In this document: in pieces, positions 18,967 through 28,535 of the stretch | Position numbering within the stretch: the first letter of the stretch is position 1 | How the letters are laid out: every line of letters starts with the position of its first letter | Assembly (NCBI GenBank): GCA_017304655.1 | Contig: JAFKLY010000005.1 | Location: 1-64,000, forward strand | Length of the DNA stretch: 64,000 bases | DNA from: Sphingomonas sp. | Lineage (GTDB): Bacteria > Pseudomonadota > Alphaproteobacteria > Sphingomonadales > Sphingomonadaceae | Reading direction: 5' to 3' | Translations under genes and position numbers: made by a program | Notes under the pieces: model-generated | The model's input: only the letters and a program-made list of their open reading frames with translations | Told to the model about the DNA's origin: nothing | Databases searched by the model: none

Positions 18967-19024
18967 TCAGGGCTAAGCGCGAAAGCGTCCGGACGGGCGC
19001 CGGACGGCGCGTCCCATAGTCCCC

Positions 19025-19669
19025 TCAGTCCGCGCGTGCAACCTTGGGCGCGACCACGCTCGCCGCGACGAGGCCACGCGCGGCATTGCCGATGAAGAAG
19101 CCCTTCTCCAGATCGCGCGGCTTGAGGTCCGCTTCCTCCGCCTCGCCCAGATCGAGCAGGCTCTGGCGCAACACGCCCGGCAGCAGGCCGCGCGCCAGGG
19201 GCGGCGTGAGCAGGCGGTCGCCGCGCTCGACGAAGATGGAGGAGAAACAGCCCTCCGTCAGATAGCCGCCCTCATCGAGCAGCAGCACTTCCAGAGTGCC
19301 GCCTTGCCTGAGCGCAGCGTCGTAATGCCGGCGATCCGTGGTCTTGTGATGCCAGCGGATGTCGTCGGCCGGCAGTGTGCGCGGGACGATGCTTACCGGC
19401 ACGATGGCGTCCGGCCAGGGCGCATGGGCGCGCACTTCCACCGCCATCTCGCCGCTGCGGGCCAGCAGCACGCGCACCCGCTTGGGCTCGACGAAGCCGA
19501 AGGTCGCGGCCTGCAACTCATTGCGCAGCTTGTGCCGGTCGAACCGGAAGCCGAGCACATCGGCACTCGCCTGCATCCGGGCGGCATGAAGCTCCAGCAT
19601 GGGGAGGCCGCTCGCCGGATCGAACGCCATGGTTTCGATGAGGTCGAACCGTCCTGCCAACCCGTTCAC
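19025..19669 (-). CDS. pabC: Aminotransferase class IV, 4-amino-4-deoxychorismate lyase
   Basis: This class IV PLP enzyme makes p-aminobenzoate from aminodeoxychorismate for folate synthesis. The start is probably the GTG at 19669, with GGGGGA upstream in the tail of pabB, giving 214 residues. It has RFDLIETMAFD at the N terminus, the lysine K109 in HHKTTDRRHYD, and the YLTEGCFSSIF loop of the family. The reading frame continues upstream inside pabB, but that part does not look like protein. It starts 13 bases after pabB ends and works directly on the product of pabB. Confidence 0.88.
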   Translation of the reverse strand: MNGLAGRFDLIETMAFDPASGLPMLELHAARMQASADVLGFRFDRHKLRNELQAATFGFVEPKRVRVLLARSGEMAVEVRAHAPWPDAIVPVSIVPRTLPADDIRWHHKTTDRRHYDAALRQGGTLEVLLLDEGGYLTEGCFSSIFVERGDRLLTPPLARGLLPGVLRQSLLDLGEAEEADLKPRDLEKGFFIGNAARGLVAASVVAPKVARAD

Positions 19670-19682
19670 GCCCAACGTCCCC

Positions 19683-20861
19683 CTATCGCCCCGTGACGAA
19701 GCGCGCCTTGTCGAGGCATTCCTGCCATTCCGCATCCGGCTCGCTATCAGCCACAATGCCCGAGCCAAGCCCGAGTATGCCGCGCGTGGCGCCGGATTCC
19801 AGCGAAATAGTGCGAATGGCGACATTGAAGCGCGCCGTGCCATCCGGCGCGATATGGCCGATGCTGCCGGTGTAAAGCCCGCGGCCGAAACGCTCGACCT
19901 CCCGGATGACTTCCATCGCCCGCAATTTGGGCGCGCCGGTGATCGAGCCGCAGGGGAAAAGCGCGCGCAGCACATCAACCGGTCCCAGCCCCTCGCGCAG
20001 CCGCCCCTCGACGATGGAAATCATCTGGTGGATCGTCGGATAGCTCTCAACCCGGAACAGATGCGGCACCCGCACGCTGCCCGGCTGCGTGACGCGCGAG
20101 ATGTCGTTGCGCAGCAGGTCGACGATCATGAGATTTTCGGCGCGCTGCTTGGGGTCGGCGGCAAGCAGGGCAATGGCCGCCGCGTCCTGCGCCGCGTCGG
20201 CTTCCCGCCGCGCCGTGCCTTTCATCGGCCTGGTCTCGATCCGCCCGTCCTCCAGGCTGAAGAAGCTCTCCGGCGAGAAAGAGAGGATATGCCGCCCATC
20301 ATGCCGCACGACCGCGCCGAAACCGGCGGCGGCATTGGGGCGGATGGCCGCATAAGCCGCCAGCGGATCACCCTCGACCGGCACCTGCGCCAGGAAGGTG
20401 AGGTTCGCCTGATAGATGTCGCCGGCGCGGATATAGTCGAGCACCCGGCCGATCGCCCGGTCATAGTCCGCGCGCGAAATTAGCGGCGAGACCGGGCCGA
20501 TGCTGGCGCCCTCCGGCGCCGGCAGCAGGCCGGGCACGGCATCGCTGGGGATATCCACCGGCGCATCGAACAGGCCGAACCAGAGCAGCGGCCCCTCATC
20601 GCCCTCGCGCGGGGCATAGCCGGCCAGGCGCGGCTCGAAGGCATGACCGGCGGCGTAGGAGAGATAGCCGGCCGCATGGAGGCCGCTGTTCGTCGCCGCT
20701 TCCACCTGCGCGAGCGCCGGCAGCACGTCCGTCAGCGAATCTGCCCGCACGACCCCGACAGGATCGCGAAACAGCATGGCACGGCCCGAGCCATCCGGGC
20801 TCGCATCGTCGAGCAAAACGAAAGGATTGTCCGAACCGGCAGGCAGGGCAGTGAGACTCAT
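19683..20861 (-). CDS. pabB: Aminodeoxychorismate synthase component I
   Basis: PabB converts chorismate and ammonia to aminodeoxychorismate. The 392-residue protein has the chorismate-binding core: AGDIYQANLT, the RPMKGTA motif, ENLMIVDLLRND, CGSITGAPK and YTGSIG. The N-terminal part is shorter than in E. coli PabB. It is followed closely by pabC on the same strand, a two-gene folate operon. The glutamine amidotransferase partner (PabA) is not in the window. A trpE-like identity is less likely given the pabC neighbour. Confidence 0.92.
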   Translation of the reverse strand: MSLTALPAGSDNPFVLLDDASPDGSGRAMLFRDPVGVVRADSLTDVLPALAQVEAATNSGLHAAGYLSYAAGHAFEPRLAGYAPREGDEGPLLWFGLFDAPVDIPSDAVPGLLPAPEGASIGPVSPLISRADYDRAIGRVLDYIRAGDIYQANLTFLAQVPVEGDPLAAYAAIRPNAAAGFGAVVRHDGRHILSFSPESFFSLEDGRIETRPMKGTARREADAAQDAAAIALLAADPKQRAENLMIVDLLRNDISRVTQPGSVRVPHLFRVESYPTIHQMISIVEGRLREGLGPVDVLRALFPCGSITGAPKLRAMEVIREVERFGRGLYTGSIGHIAPDGTARFNVAIRTISLESGATRGILGLGSGIVADSEPDAEWQECLDKARFVTGR

Positions 20862-20960
20862 GGCGCCCTATTGGCAGCGCCGCGCCGCCAAGGCCAGCAT
20901 TTCGGCGGCGGCCGATCCGCTGTACAAGCGGAGCCAGTCCCATATCGGGGAGACAGGTTC

Positions 20961-21650
20961 ATGCACGCCTTGACAAATTTGGCTCTGGCGACAGGCAGTT
21001 TCGTGGGGACGCACCTCATCCTGTCCCACCCTCTGCGCGCGCCACTGGTCGCCCGGCTGGGCGCGCGCGGGTTCCTCGGCCTTTATTCGGTGATCGCCTT
21101 TGCGACCCTGGGCTGGACCGTGCTGGCCTTCCGGGCCGCTCCCCCCGCGCCGCTGCTCTGGATCGCGCCGGAAAGCGCCTGGCATATCGCGAGCGTCGTC
21201 ATGCTGATCGCCGCCATCCTGCTGGTCGGCTCGCTCATCGGCAATCCGGCGGCGGTCGACCCCACCGGCACGCTTGAAGTGCCCGAGACCGCGCGGGGCG
21301 TCTATGCGGTGACGCGCCATCCGATGATGTGGAGCATCCTGCTCTGGGCGCTCATCCATGCCACGCTCTGGCCCGCGCCGCGCACACTGGTGCTGACGGC
21401 GGGCATCGGCCTGCTCGCTCTGGCCGGCGCATGGGGGCAGGATGCCAAGAAGGCCCGCCTCGTCGGCGCCCCATGGCGCGATTGGCAAGCCCGCACCAGC
21501 TTCATCCCCTTTGCCGCCCTGCTCGGCGGCCGCGCGAACTGGCGCGCGCTCTGGCCGGGCGCCGTGCCGGTGCTGGGCGGACTGGCGCTCTGGATAGGCG
21601 CGACATGGGCGCATCCGCTGCTCGTCGGCCCCTGGTTGTGGACTGGCTGA
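20961..21650 (+). CDS. NnrU family membrane protein
   Basis: A 229-residue integral membrane protein with about seven helices. The NnrU family signature is visible: FVGTHLILSHPLR at the N terminus, RHPMMWSILLWALIH in the middle and GAPWRDWQARTSFIPF near the end. NnrU was named for nitric-oxide metabolism in rhodobacters, and the plant 15-cis-zeta-carotene isomerase Z-ISO is a distant relative, so a haem-linked isomerase role is possible. The ATG at 20961 has GGGGAGA upstream; the longer open frame from 20643 overlaps pabB and is not credible. Confidence 0.9.
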   Translation: MHALTNLALATGSFVGTHLILSHPLRAPLVARLGARGFLGLYSVIAFATLGWTVLAFRAAPPAPLLWIAPESAWHIASVVMLIAAILLVGSLIGNPAAVDPTGTLEVPETARGVYAVTRHPMMWSILLWALIHATLWPAPRTLVLTAGIGLLALAGAWGQDAKKARLVGAPWRDWQARTSFIPFAALLGGRANWRALWPGAVPVLGGLALWIGATWAHPLLVGPWLWTG

Positions 21651-21793
21651 CACAGTCGCCTGAAAAATCGACATGCCTGCCCCGGTTTCGGACAATTCGC
21701 CCCGTCTATGACGGGAATTGTCATTGGCCGTTCAGGGCACTGCCCCATAACGTTTGCGAACAGGCCAGTCGCAGTGGGAGCGGAAGGCACATT

Positions 21794-21964
21794 ATGTCTG
21801 GATTTGGCAAAATTGCAGGAGCCGTTGCGGTCGCACTTGCTGCGTTCGCCATTGCATCCCTGCTGCGCGCAGCCCCGGAGGCCGCGCGCTGGTCGCTGCT
21901 GATCTGTCTGCTCGGCTTCCTCGGCGCGACGCTGCGGCTGCGCCGGATCGACGCCGGACTCTAA
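21794..21964 (+). CDS. Small two-helix membrane protein
   Basis: A 56-residue protein with a strong GGAGCGGAAGG ribosome-binding site and two hydrophobic segments (about residues 6-25 and 32-47), ending in an arginine-rich tail. I do not recognise it. It is the only coding feature between nnrU and prs and ends one base before the end of the convergent prs gene. Size and composition suit a small inner-membrane protein; chance is not excluded. Confidence 0.5.
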   Translation: MSGFGKIAGAVAVALAAFAIASLLRAAPEAARWSLLICLLGFLGATLRLRRIDAGL

Positions 21965-21965
21965 A

Positions 21966-22901
<936 letters not shown>

Positions 22902-22986
22902 GCAAGGCCCCTGATGACTGTGTCGGATGCGGCCCCTCTAACGAGAGGATGCCAGTGTGAAAAGCGGCTTGTGACGGTTTGGGGAC

Positions 22987-23802
22987 TCAACCCGGCATCC
23001 GGCTGCGCAGGGCGGCCAGCCGATCCCGCGCCACCGGCACGGCAAGGCCGCTGCTCAGGGACAGCATCGCGCCACGTCCGCGCGGTTCGAGAGAGGCAAG
23101 CGCCGCCTGCGCCACCCACCAGCTGCGGTGGACGACGAGACCCGGCACATCGTCCATTTCCTCGACCGCGTCGCCAAGGCGCATGAGCAGCAGCACGCTC
23201 CGCTCCGGCCCGATCACGCGGACATAATGATCCTCCGCTTTGAGCGCGATCACCGGACCGAAGCCAGGCGACAGGCGGCGGGAGAGGCGGGTGGACCCAT
23301 CATCGGGCGACGGCGCGGCTCCGCCGATGGCGTCAGCCGCCTCGATCGCGTTGGTCGACGCGATCCCTGTCGGGCCAGTCGGGCCTCGGCCACGGAAGGC
23401 GAGGATGAAGAGGCTGTAGGTCAGCCCACCCATCAGCCAGGTCTGACCATAAATCTGGGCAAGCCGCCGCATGTCGAGCGGATGCGCGGCATCGGACACC
23501 GTGAGCGTCCAGCACACGATCGCCGTCACCGGCACGCTCGGCACCAGCATCAGCAGCGCGGCCATGATCGGCTGCGGCAGACCGATACGCCGGCTCAGCC
23601 AAGGCAGGACGACCGGGATGGGCCGGAACAGGGCATAGCCGGCGAAACCCAGCAGCAGCCAGGCCGCCAGCCGCTCGTCGAGGGGCAGGGCAAAGGTGCC
23701 GAGCGGACCGAGATAGCCGATCACCAGCCCGAGCGCGCCGATCAGCAGCAACTCGGCGATCCAGCGTCGCGAGAGAAAGGGGCCAGATGTCGTAGCAGCC
23801 AT
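22987..23802 (-). CDS. Membrane-anchored LytTR transcriptional regulator
   Basis: A 271-residue protein from the ATG at 23802 (AGGCGAG upstream; a GTG at 23829 is an alternative). Four hydrophobic helices fill roughly residues 10-145, then a linker and a C-terminal LytTR DNA-binding domain with VIALKAEDHYVRVIG, LLLMRLGDAVEEMD and VVHRSWWVAQAAL. LytTR domains bind direct repeats. There is no receiver domain, so sensing must come through the membrane part. It diverges from a DUF2306 gene, and a repeated TTCACGCATC lies between them. Confidence 0.9.
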   Translation of the reverse strand: MAATTSGPFLSRRWIAELLLIGALGLVIGYLGPLGTFALPLDERLAAWLLLGFAGYALFRPIPVVLPWLSRRIGLPQPIMAALLMLVPSVPVTAIVCWTLTVSDAAHPLDMRRLAQIYGQTWLMGGLTYSLFILAFRGRGPTGPTGIASTNAIEAADAIGGAAPSPDDGSTRLSRRLSPGFGPVIALKAEDHYVRVIGPERSVLLLMRLGDAVEEMDDVPGLVVHRSWWVAQAALASLEPRGRGAMLSLSSGLAVPVARDRLAALRSRMPG

Positions 23803-23824
23803 GGCTCGCCTGATTGTCGTCCGC

Positions 23825-23887
23825 TTCACGCATCGTCAACCGGCGGAGCGGGTCCGTTGACGTATCGCGCCCGCCGATTCACGCATC
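23825..23887. promoter_or_regulatory. Pair of direct repeats, possible LytTR operator
   Basis: TTCACGCATC occurs at 23825-23834 and again at 23878-23887, 53 bp apart, close to five helical turns. It lies in the region shared by the LytTR gene and the DUF2306 gene. LytTR proteins bind direct repeats, usually closer together, so this is a candidate only. Confidence 0.35.
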
Positions 23888-23956
23888 AGCGATGGCGGGC
23901 CGGCGCACGCACGGCAAGGAGGAGCCGCGTTTACCACTCATCACATCAGGACCATC

Positions 23957-24481
23957 ATGACTCCCCAGACCCGGACGTCCCGCCCCCAGCCGCTCCCGCC
24001 CTTCGCGATTCCCGCCGCGCTAATCGGGGGCCTGTCGATCCTTGCGGGGATGGTGCTGCTCTCGGCGGCGGCCGCCCTCTCCCACGGCGTGCCCGCCGCC
24101 TCCGGCCACCGGCTCAGCTGGGCGCTGCTCCTTCACCTCGGCACGGTGATCCCGGCACTGCTGATCGGCGCCGCCATCCTGCTGCTGCGCAAGGGCACAG
24201 CCTTGCACAAGCTGCTCGGTCGCCTGTGGGTGCTGCTGATGATGGTAACGGCAATCGGCAGCTTCTGGTTGCGGGGCAGCTCCGGCAATCTCAGCCTGCT
24301 CCACCTCTTTTCGATCATCACCATCGTCTCCGTCCCGCTCGGTCTCTGGCAGATCGCGCGGGGCAATGTGCGCAAGCACCAGCGCGCGATGCTGGGCACC
24401 TATCTCGGCCTGCTCGGCGCCGGCGTCTTCGCCTTCCTGCCCGGCCGGCTGCTTGGCGACCTGTTCTTCGGCCTGTTCTGA
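23957..24481 (+). CDS. DUF2306 membrane protein
   Basis: A 174-residue membrane protein with about five helices. It matches the DUF2306 pattern: a G-rich first helix, the HLGTVIPALLIGAAILL helix, KGTALHKLLGRLWVLLM with the conserved H near a helix start, and a later NVRKHQRAMLGTY motif. Function is unknown. It diverges from the LytTR gene, a pairing that suggests control by it (inference). An AAGGAGGA run at about 23918-23925 lies too far upstream to be its ribosome-binding site. Confidence 0.85.
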   Translation: MTPQTRTSRPQPLPPFAIPAALIGGLSILAGMVLLSAAAALSHGVPAASGHRLSWALLLHLGTVIPALLIGAAILLLRKGTALHKLLGRLWVLLMMVTAIGSFWLRGSSGNLSLLHLFSIITIVSVPLGLWQIARGNVRKHQRAMLGTYLGLLGAGVFAFLPGRLLGDLFFGLF

Positions 24482-24534
24482 CCTGCTCTTCTGATTTCCT
24501 TGCCCGCCGCCGCCGCCGCCCATAAAGCGGCGGC

Positions 24535-26202
24535 ATGACCGATCGTCTCCGTATCGCGCTGGCCCAGCTCAACCAGTCCATGGGCGATCTCGCCGGCAAT
24601 GCCGACGCCATGCTGGCGTGGCGCCCGAAGGCCGCCGAGCAGGGTGCGGACCTGATCGTCTATCCCGAGCTGCAGCTCATCGGCTATCCGCCGGAGGATC
24701 TGGTGCTCAAGCCCGCGCTGATCGCACGCGCCGAGATCGAGCTGCGGCGGCTGGCGGAGGCGACCGCCGATGGCGGGCCGGCCATGCTGGTCGGCACCGT
24801 GATCGCCAATCAGGGCGCGCTGTTCAATTGCGCGGTTCTGCTCGATGGCGGCGCGATCGTCGCGATCCGCCAGAAGCGCGAGCTGCCCAATTACGGCACG
24901 TTCGACGAGAAGCGCCTGTTCGCGCCCGGCCCGCTGCCCGATCCGGTCGACTTCCGCGGGGTGAAGCTCGGCCTGCCGATCTGCGAGGACATCTGGTTCC
25001 CGTTCGTCACCGGGCATCTGGCGAGCCGGGGCGCGCAGATCCTCATCTCCATCAATGGCAGCCCCTATGAGGTGGCCAAGGACGATTTCCGCATCAAGAG
25101 CGTGTGCGCCCAGCGGGTGAGCGAGACGGGCCTGCCGGTGCTCTATCTCAACCGCGTCGGCGGACAGGACGAGTTGGTGTTCGACGGCGCCTCCTTCATC
25201 CTCAATGCCGATGGCGACATCGCCCATATGCTGCCGGACTGGGAAGAAACGCTGGTCGTCACCGACTGGTCGGTCGATCCGGTCGACGGCAAGTGGATCT
25301 GCACACCCGGCGAGGTCGCCGCGCTCGATGAGCATCCGGCCGACATCTACCACGCGATGGTGGTGGGCCTGCGCGACTATGTGAACCGCAACCGCTTCCC
25401 CGGGGTGGTGCTGGGCCTGTCCGGCGGGATCGACAGCGCGCTCAGTGCCGCCGTCGCCGTCGATGCGCTGGGCGCCGACCGGGTGTGGTGCGTCATGCTG
25501 CCCTCGCGCTTCACCAGCCAGGAGAGCCTGGACGACGCGGCGGGCTGCGCGCGCCTGCTCGGCTGCCGGCTGGACAGCATCCCGATCTCCCCTGCCGTCG
25601 AGGCCTTCGACACGATGCTGACCGACAGCTTCGCCGACCGGAATGTCGACATCACCGAGGAGAATATCCAGTCGCGCATCCGCGCGGTGACGCTCATGGG
25701 CCTCTCCAACAAGTTCGGCCACATGCTGCTGACCACCGGCAACAAGAGCGAGCTGAGCGTGGGCTATGCGACCATCTATGGCGACATGGCCGGCGGCTAC
25801 AATGTGCTCAAGGACGCCTACAAGACCACCGTCTTCGACCTCTCCCGCTGGCGCAACGACGCCAAGCCGCGGCTCGGCCTCGGCCCCGATGGCCCGGTGA
25901 TGCCGGAGCGCGTGATCACCAAGCCGCCGACGGCCGAGTTGCGCGACAACCAGAAGGACAGCGACAGCCTGCCGCCTTATGAGGTGCTCGATCCGATCCT
26001 CTACGGCCTAGTCGAGCAAGAAAAGGCCGTGGATCAGCTCGTCGCCATGGGCTTCGATCGCGAGACGGTCGTGCGGATCGAGCGGCTGCTCTACGTCGCG
26101 GAATACAAGCGCCGCCAGTCCCCGCCGGGCGTGAAGCTGGGCGGCCGCAACTTCGGCCGCGACCGACGCTACCCGATCACCAACGCCTTCCGGACGGGGT
26201 GA
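24535..26202 (+). CDS. nadE: Glutamine-dependent NAD+ synthetase
   Basis: NadE amidates nicotinate adenine dinucleotide to NAD+, the last step of NAD synthesis. This is the long, glutamine-using form (555 residues). The N-terminal nitrilase-like amidase has E45 (YPEL), K114 (KRELPNYG) and the nucleophile C150 (LPICEDIWF). The C-terminal synthetase has the ATP P-loop LGLSGGIDSA near 293-302, then TTGNKSELSVGYATIYGDM and KPPTAELRDNQKDSDSLPPY. No regulatory signal is evident. Confidence 0.96.
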   Translation: MTDRLRIALAQLNQSMGDLAGNADAMLAWRPKAAEQGADLIVYPELQLIGYPPEDLVLKPALIARAEIELRRLAEATADGGPAMLVGTVIANQGALFNCAVLLDGGAIVAIRQKRELPNYGTFDEKRLFAPGPLPDPVDFRGVKLGLPICEDIWFPFVTGHLASRGAQILISINGSPYEVAKDDFRIKSVCAQRVSETGLPVLYLNRVGGQDELVFDGASFILNADGDIAHMLPDWEETLVVTDWSVDPVDGKWICTPGEVAALDEHPADIYHAMVVGLRDYVNRNRFPGVVLGLSGGIDSALSAAVAVDALGADRVWCVMLPSRFTSQESLDDAAGCARLLGCRLDSIPISPAVEAFDTMLTDSFADRNVDITEENIQSRIRAVTLMGLSNKFGHMLLTTGNKSELSVGYATIYGDMAGGYNVLKDAYKTTVFDLSRWRNDAKPRLGLGPDGPVMPERVITKPPTAELRDNQKDSDSLPPYEVLDPILYGLVEQEKAVDQLVAMGFDRETVVRIERLLYVAEYKRRQSPPGVKLGGRNFGRDRRYPITNAFRTG

Positions 26203-26326
26203 GCAAAAAAACGACAGGCATCGATCTGCCCGAGGCTGTTTTGTCCAATCGTTCCACACAGCCGATCATTACCCTCCTCGCCAAGGCCGATTGAGGAGAA
26301 ATTGTGGGCGCGCGGCCCTTCCGCGT

Positions 26327-26351
26327 GGAACTCAACCCGGCACCAGCCGTT
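26327..26351 (+). promoter_or_regulatory. EcfG-type general stress promoter
   Basis: GGAAC (26327-26331), a 16-base spacer and CGTT (26348-26351) match the alphaproteobacterial EcfG consensus GGAAC-N16/17-CGTT exactly. It lies 164 bases before the HWE kinase gene on the same strand. The rest of the 313-base gap after nadE (26203-26515) holds no other gene I can support. Confidence 0.75.
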
Positions 26352-26515
26352 TTCGGCCAAGTCCGTTCAGCAACATTCTCGGCATCATGCCGCCTTCAAG
26401 ACCAACCATGATCGGCCTCTGATCACGTCGACCCGAGGCTCAGACCTCTGTCCTCCCTGTCCGACATCAATGACCTGGCCGGACAGATTGACCCCTTCGG
26501 GAGATCGCGCGCAGC

Positions 26516-27955
26516 ATGAAGAATTTCGATCTCGGTGGCCTGATGGACGATGCCGGTTTGACGGCAATCACGGAGTTTGCGGCGAACCTCTGCGATGCCC
26601 CGATTGCGCTCGTCAGCTTCGTGGAAAGCGACCGCCAGTGGTTTCCTGCGCGCACCGGGCTGGAAGTAACGGAGACTCCGCGCGAAATCTCGTTCTGCGT
26701 CCATGCAATGCAGTCTCGCGATATCATGGTCGTTCCGGATGCGACCACGGACCCGCGATTTCGCGAGAATCCGCTGGTGCTGGGCGATCCGCATATCCGG
26801 TTTTACGCCGGTGCACCGCTGGTGGCAGAGGATGGCACGCAGATCGGCGCCTTGTGCGTGATCGACACGGCCCCGCGCGACGGGCTGACAGCGATCCAGC
26901 AGGAAGGCCTGACCGTCATGGCCGCGAACATCATGACGATGCTGGGGCTGCGGCGATCGACCAACATCACCAATCAGGACCGGGACGAGCAGGAATCCAA
27001 GTTCCGCATCCTGGCGGACACCATGCCGCAAATGGTCTGGTCCACGCTGCCCGACGGGTTCCATGATTATTACAATGCGCGCTGGTACGAATTTACCGGC
27101 GTGCCTGTCGGCTCGACGGACGGGGAGGCCTGGAACGGCATGTTCCACCCCGACGATCAGGAACGCGCATGGGCCATCTGGAAGCATTCGCTGGCCACCG
27201 GCGATCCCTATGAAATCGAATATCGGCTGCGAAATGCGCGTGGCGAATATCGCTGGACGCTGGGACGCGCTTTGCCGATCCGCAATGAGAGCGGCGAGAT
27301 CGTGCGCTGGTTCGGCACGTGCACCGACATTCACGATCACAAGATGATCCAGGCCCAGCGGGAGGTGATCGCGCAGGAGCTCAGTCACCGCATCAAGAAT
27401 ATTTTCTCGGTGATCGCTGGCCTCATCAGTTTTTCCACGCGTCATCATCCCGATATCAAGTCGGTTGCCGACGATCTGCGCGGCCGGATTATGGCGCTCG
27501 GGCGGGCCCACGACTTCGTAAGGCCGCATAGCGACACCTCCCGGCCGGAAAGCCCGCCGAACAGTCTCCACGGCATGCTCACAGAGCTTCTGTCCATGTA
27601 TGCGGAACGCATCAGCATCCAGGGGGACGACGTGACGATCGACGATCGATCCGCAACGCCTCTGGCACTGCTCTTCCATGAATTGGCGACCAATGCGGCA
27701 AAATATGGCGCGCTAACGTCGCCCGACGGCGCCATCGCGATTCACACGCGGACTGATCCGCAAATCACCATGTTGAGCTGGACGGAGACCGGCGGCCCGA
27801 AGGTGGATCGCCCGCAGGCCGATGGCTTCGGCAGCAAATTGATCGAGTTGAGCGTCATCCGGCAGCTTGGCGGATCGGTGGAGCGCGAGTGGGCGCCCGA
27901 GGGCCTGAACGTCGAGATCAAGATTCCTACGTCCGCGATCCATCGACCCGCATGA
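26516..27955 (+). CDS. GAF-PAS HWE-family sensor histidine kinase
   Basis: A 479-residue soluble kinase. Domains in order: GAF (about 15-150; ISFCVHAMQSRDIMVVPDA), PAS (about 165-285; MPQMVWSTLPDGFHDYYNARWYEF split over its first strands), then an HWE kinase. The phosphoacceptor is near H291 in ELSHRIKNIFSVI, followed by FHELATNAAKYGAL and WTETGGP, whose W-x-E is the family mark. HWE kinases often feed PhyR in the general stress response, and an EcfG promoter lies upstream. A receiver-only regulator is encoded next door on the other strand. The signal is unknown; no membrane segment is seen. Confidence 0.92.
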   Translation: MKNFDLGGLMDDAGLTAITEFAANLCDAPIALVSFVESDRQWFPARTGLEVTETPREISFCVHAMQSRDIMVVPDATTDPRFRENPLVLGDPHIRFYAGAPLVAEDGTQIGALCVIDTAPRDGLTAIQQEGLTVMAANIMTMLGLRRSTNITNQDRDEQESKFRILADTMPQMVWSTLPDGFHDYYNARWYEFTGVPVGSTDGEAWNGMFHPDDQERAWAIWKHSLATGDPYEIEYRLRNARGEYRWTLGRALPIRNESGEIVRWFGTCTDIHDHKMIQAQREVIAQELSHRIKNIFSVIAGLISFSTRHHPDIKSVADDLRGRIMALGRAHDFVRPHSDTSRPESPPNSLHGMLTELLSMYAERISIQGDDVTIDDRSATPLALLFHELATNAAKYGALTSPDGAIAIHTRTDPQITMLSWTETGGPKVDRPQADGFGSKLIELSVIRQLGGSVEREWAPEGLNVEIKIPTSAIHRPA

Positions 27956-27987
27956 CAGCCGCCTGAAATCGGCCAGTGCGGCCATCG

Positions 27988-28392
27988 TCAGAGCGGTATG
28001 ATCGCCTCGTGTCTTGCCGGTGCGTTCTCGGCCAGCGCGGCGATGGCCGCCGCGGCGAGAATGGCATCGCGCGTGAACGGCTTGCGGATGCAGCCGATCG
28101 CCGTCGGCGCCGGTTCGCCGATCTGCGCCGGGTTGGCCGTGACATAAACGATGCGCGTGCCATGTTGCTCCGCGAGCGTGCGGGCAATGTTGGGGCCGGT
28201 CGGGCCGTCGCGCAGATTGAGATCGACGAACGCCAGATCCGCCTTGGCCGCGGCGGACATGGCTTCGGGCTGATCGGCCGCAATGGCCACGACGTGATAG
28301 CCTGCATCGAGAAGAATGCGCTCGATCTCCATCGCAATGAAGATCTCATCCTCGATGATCATGACCGACTTCAATGGTAAACCCTGAGACAT
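27988..28392 (-). CDS. Receiver-only response regulator
   Basis: A 134-residue single receiver domain with the acidic pair E14-D15 (IIEDE), phospho-acceptor D57 (AFVDLNL), T85 (VYVTANP) and K104 (IRKPF). There is no output domain. It lacks the FATGUY motif of the SdrG/MrrA-type stress regulators. The ATG at 28392 was chosen; the frame continues to 28452 with an unlikely Arg/Gly-rich extension. It converges with the HWE kinase gene, 32 bases apart, and is its likely partner. A weaker EcfG-like promoter lies just upstream. Confidence 0.9.
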   Translation of the reverse strand: MSQGLPLKSVMIIEDEIFIAMEIERILLDAGYHVVAIAADQPEAMSAAAKADLAFVDLNLRDGPTGPNIARTLAEQHGTRIVYVTANPAQIGEPAPTAIGCIRKPFTRDAILAAAAIAALAENAPARHEAIIPL

Positions 28393-28403
28393 AGTAGCTG
28401 CTA

Positions 28404-28428
28404 AATGCCGGTTTCGCCCAGACGTTCC
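28404..28428 (-). promoter_or_regulatory. Possible EcfG-type promoter upstream of receiver gene
   Basis: On the minus strand GGAAC (28428-28424), a 16-base spacer and CATT (28407-28404) resemble the EcfG consensus, with one mismatch in the -10 (CGTT expected). It would start transcription very close to the ATG at 28392. Confidence 0.4.
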
Positions 28429-28535
28429 TGCGCCGGCCCTGCTCGCCAGCAATTTCTATCCGCGGCGTTGCCATCTGAGCACAGCGGACCGCCCGCCAGT
28501 CTTGCATTGAAGCGCTCGCGGAGTACAGCGCGAAC

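Noticed and set aside
26253..26330. Second EcfG promoter on the minus strand near 26250
   Set aside because: A GGAAC is present on the minus strand, but no CGTT follows at 16-17 bases and no gene starts downstream.
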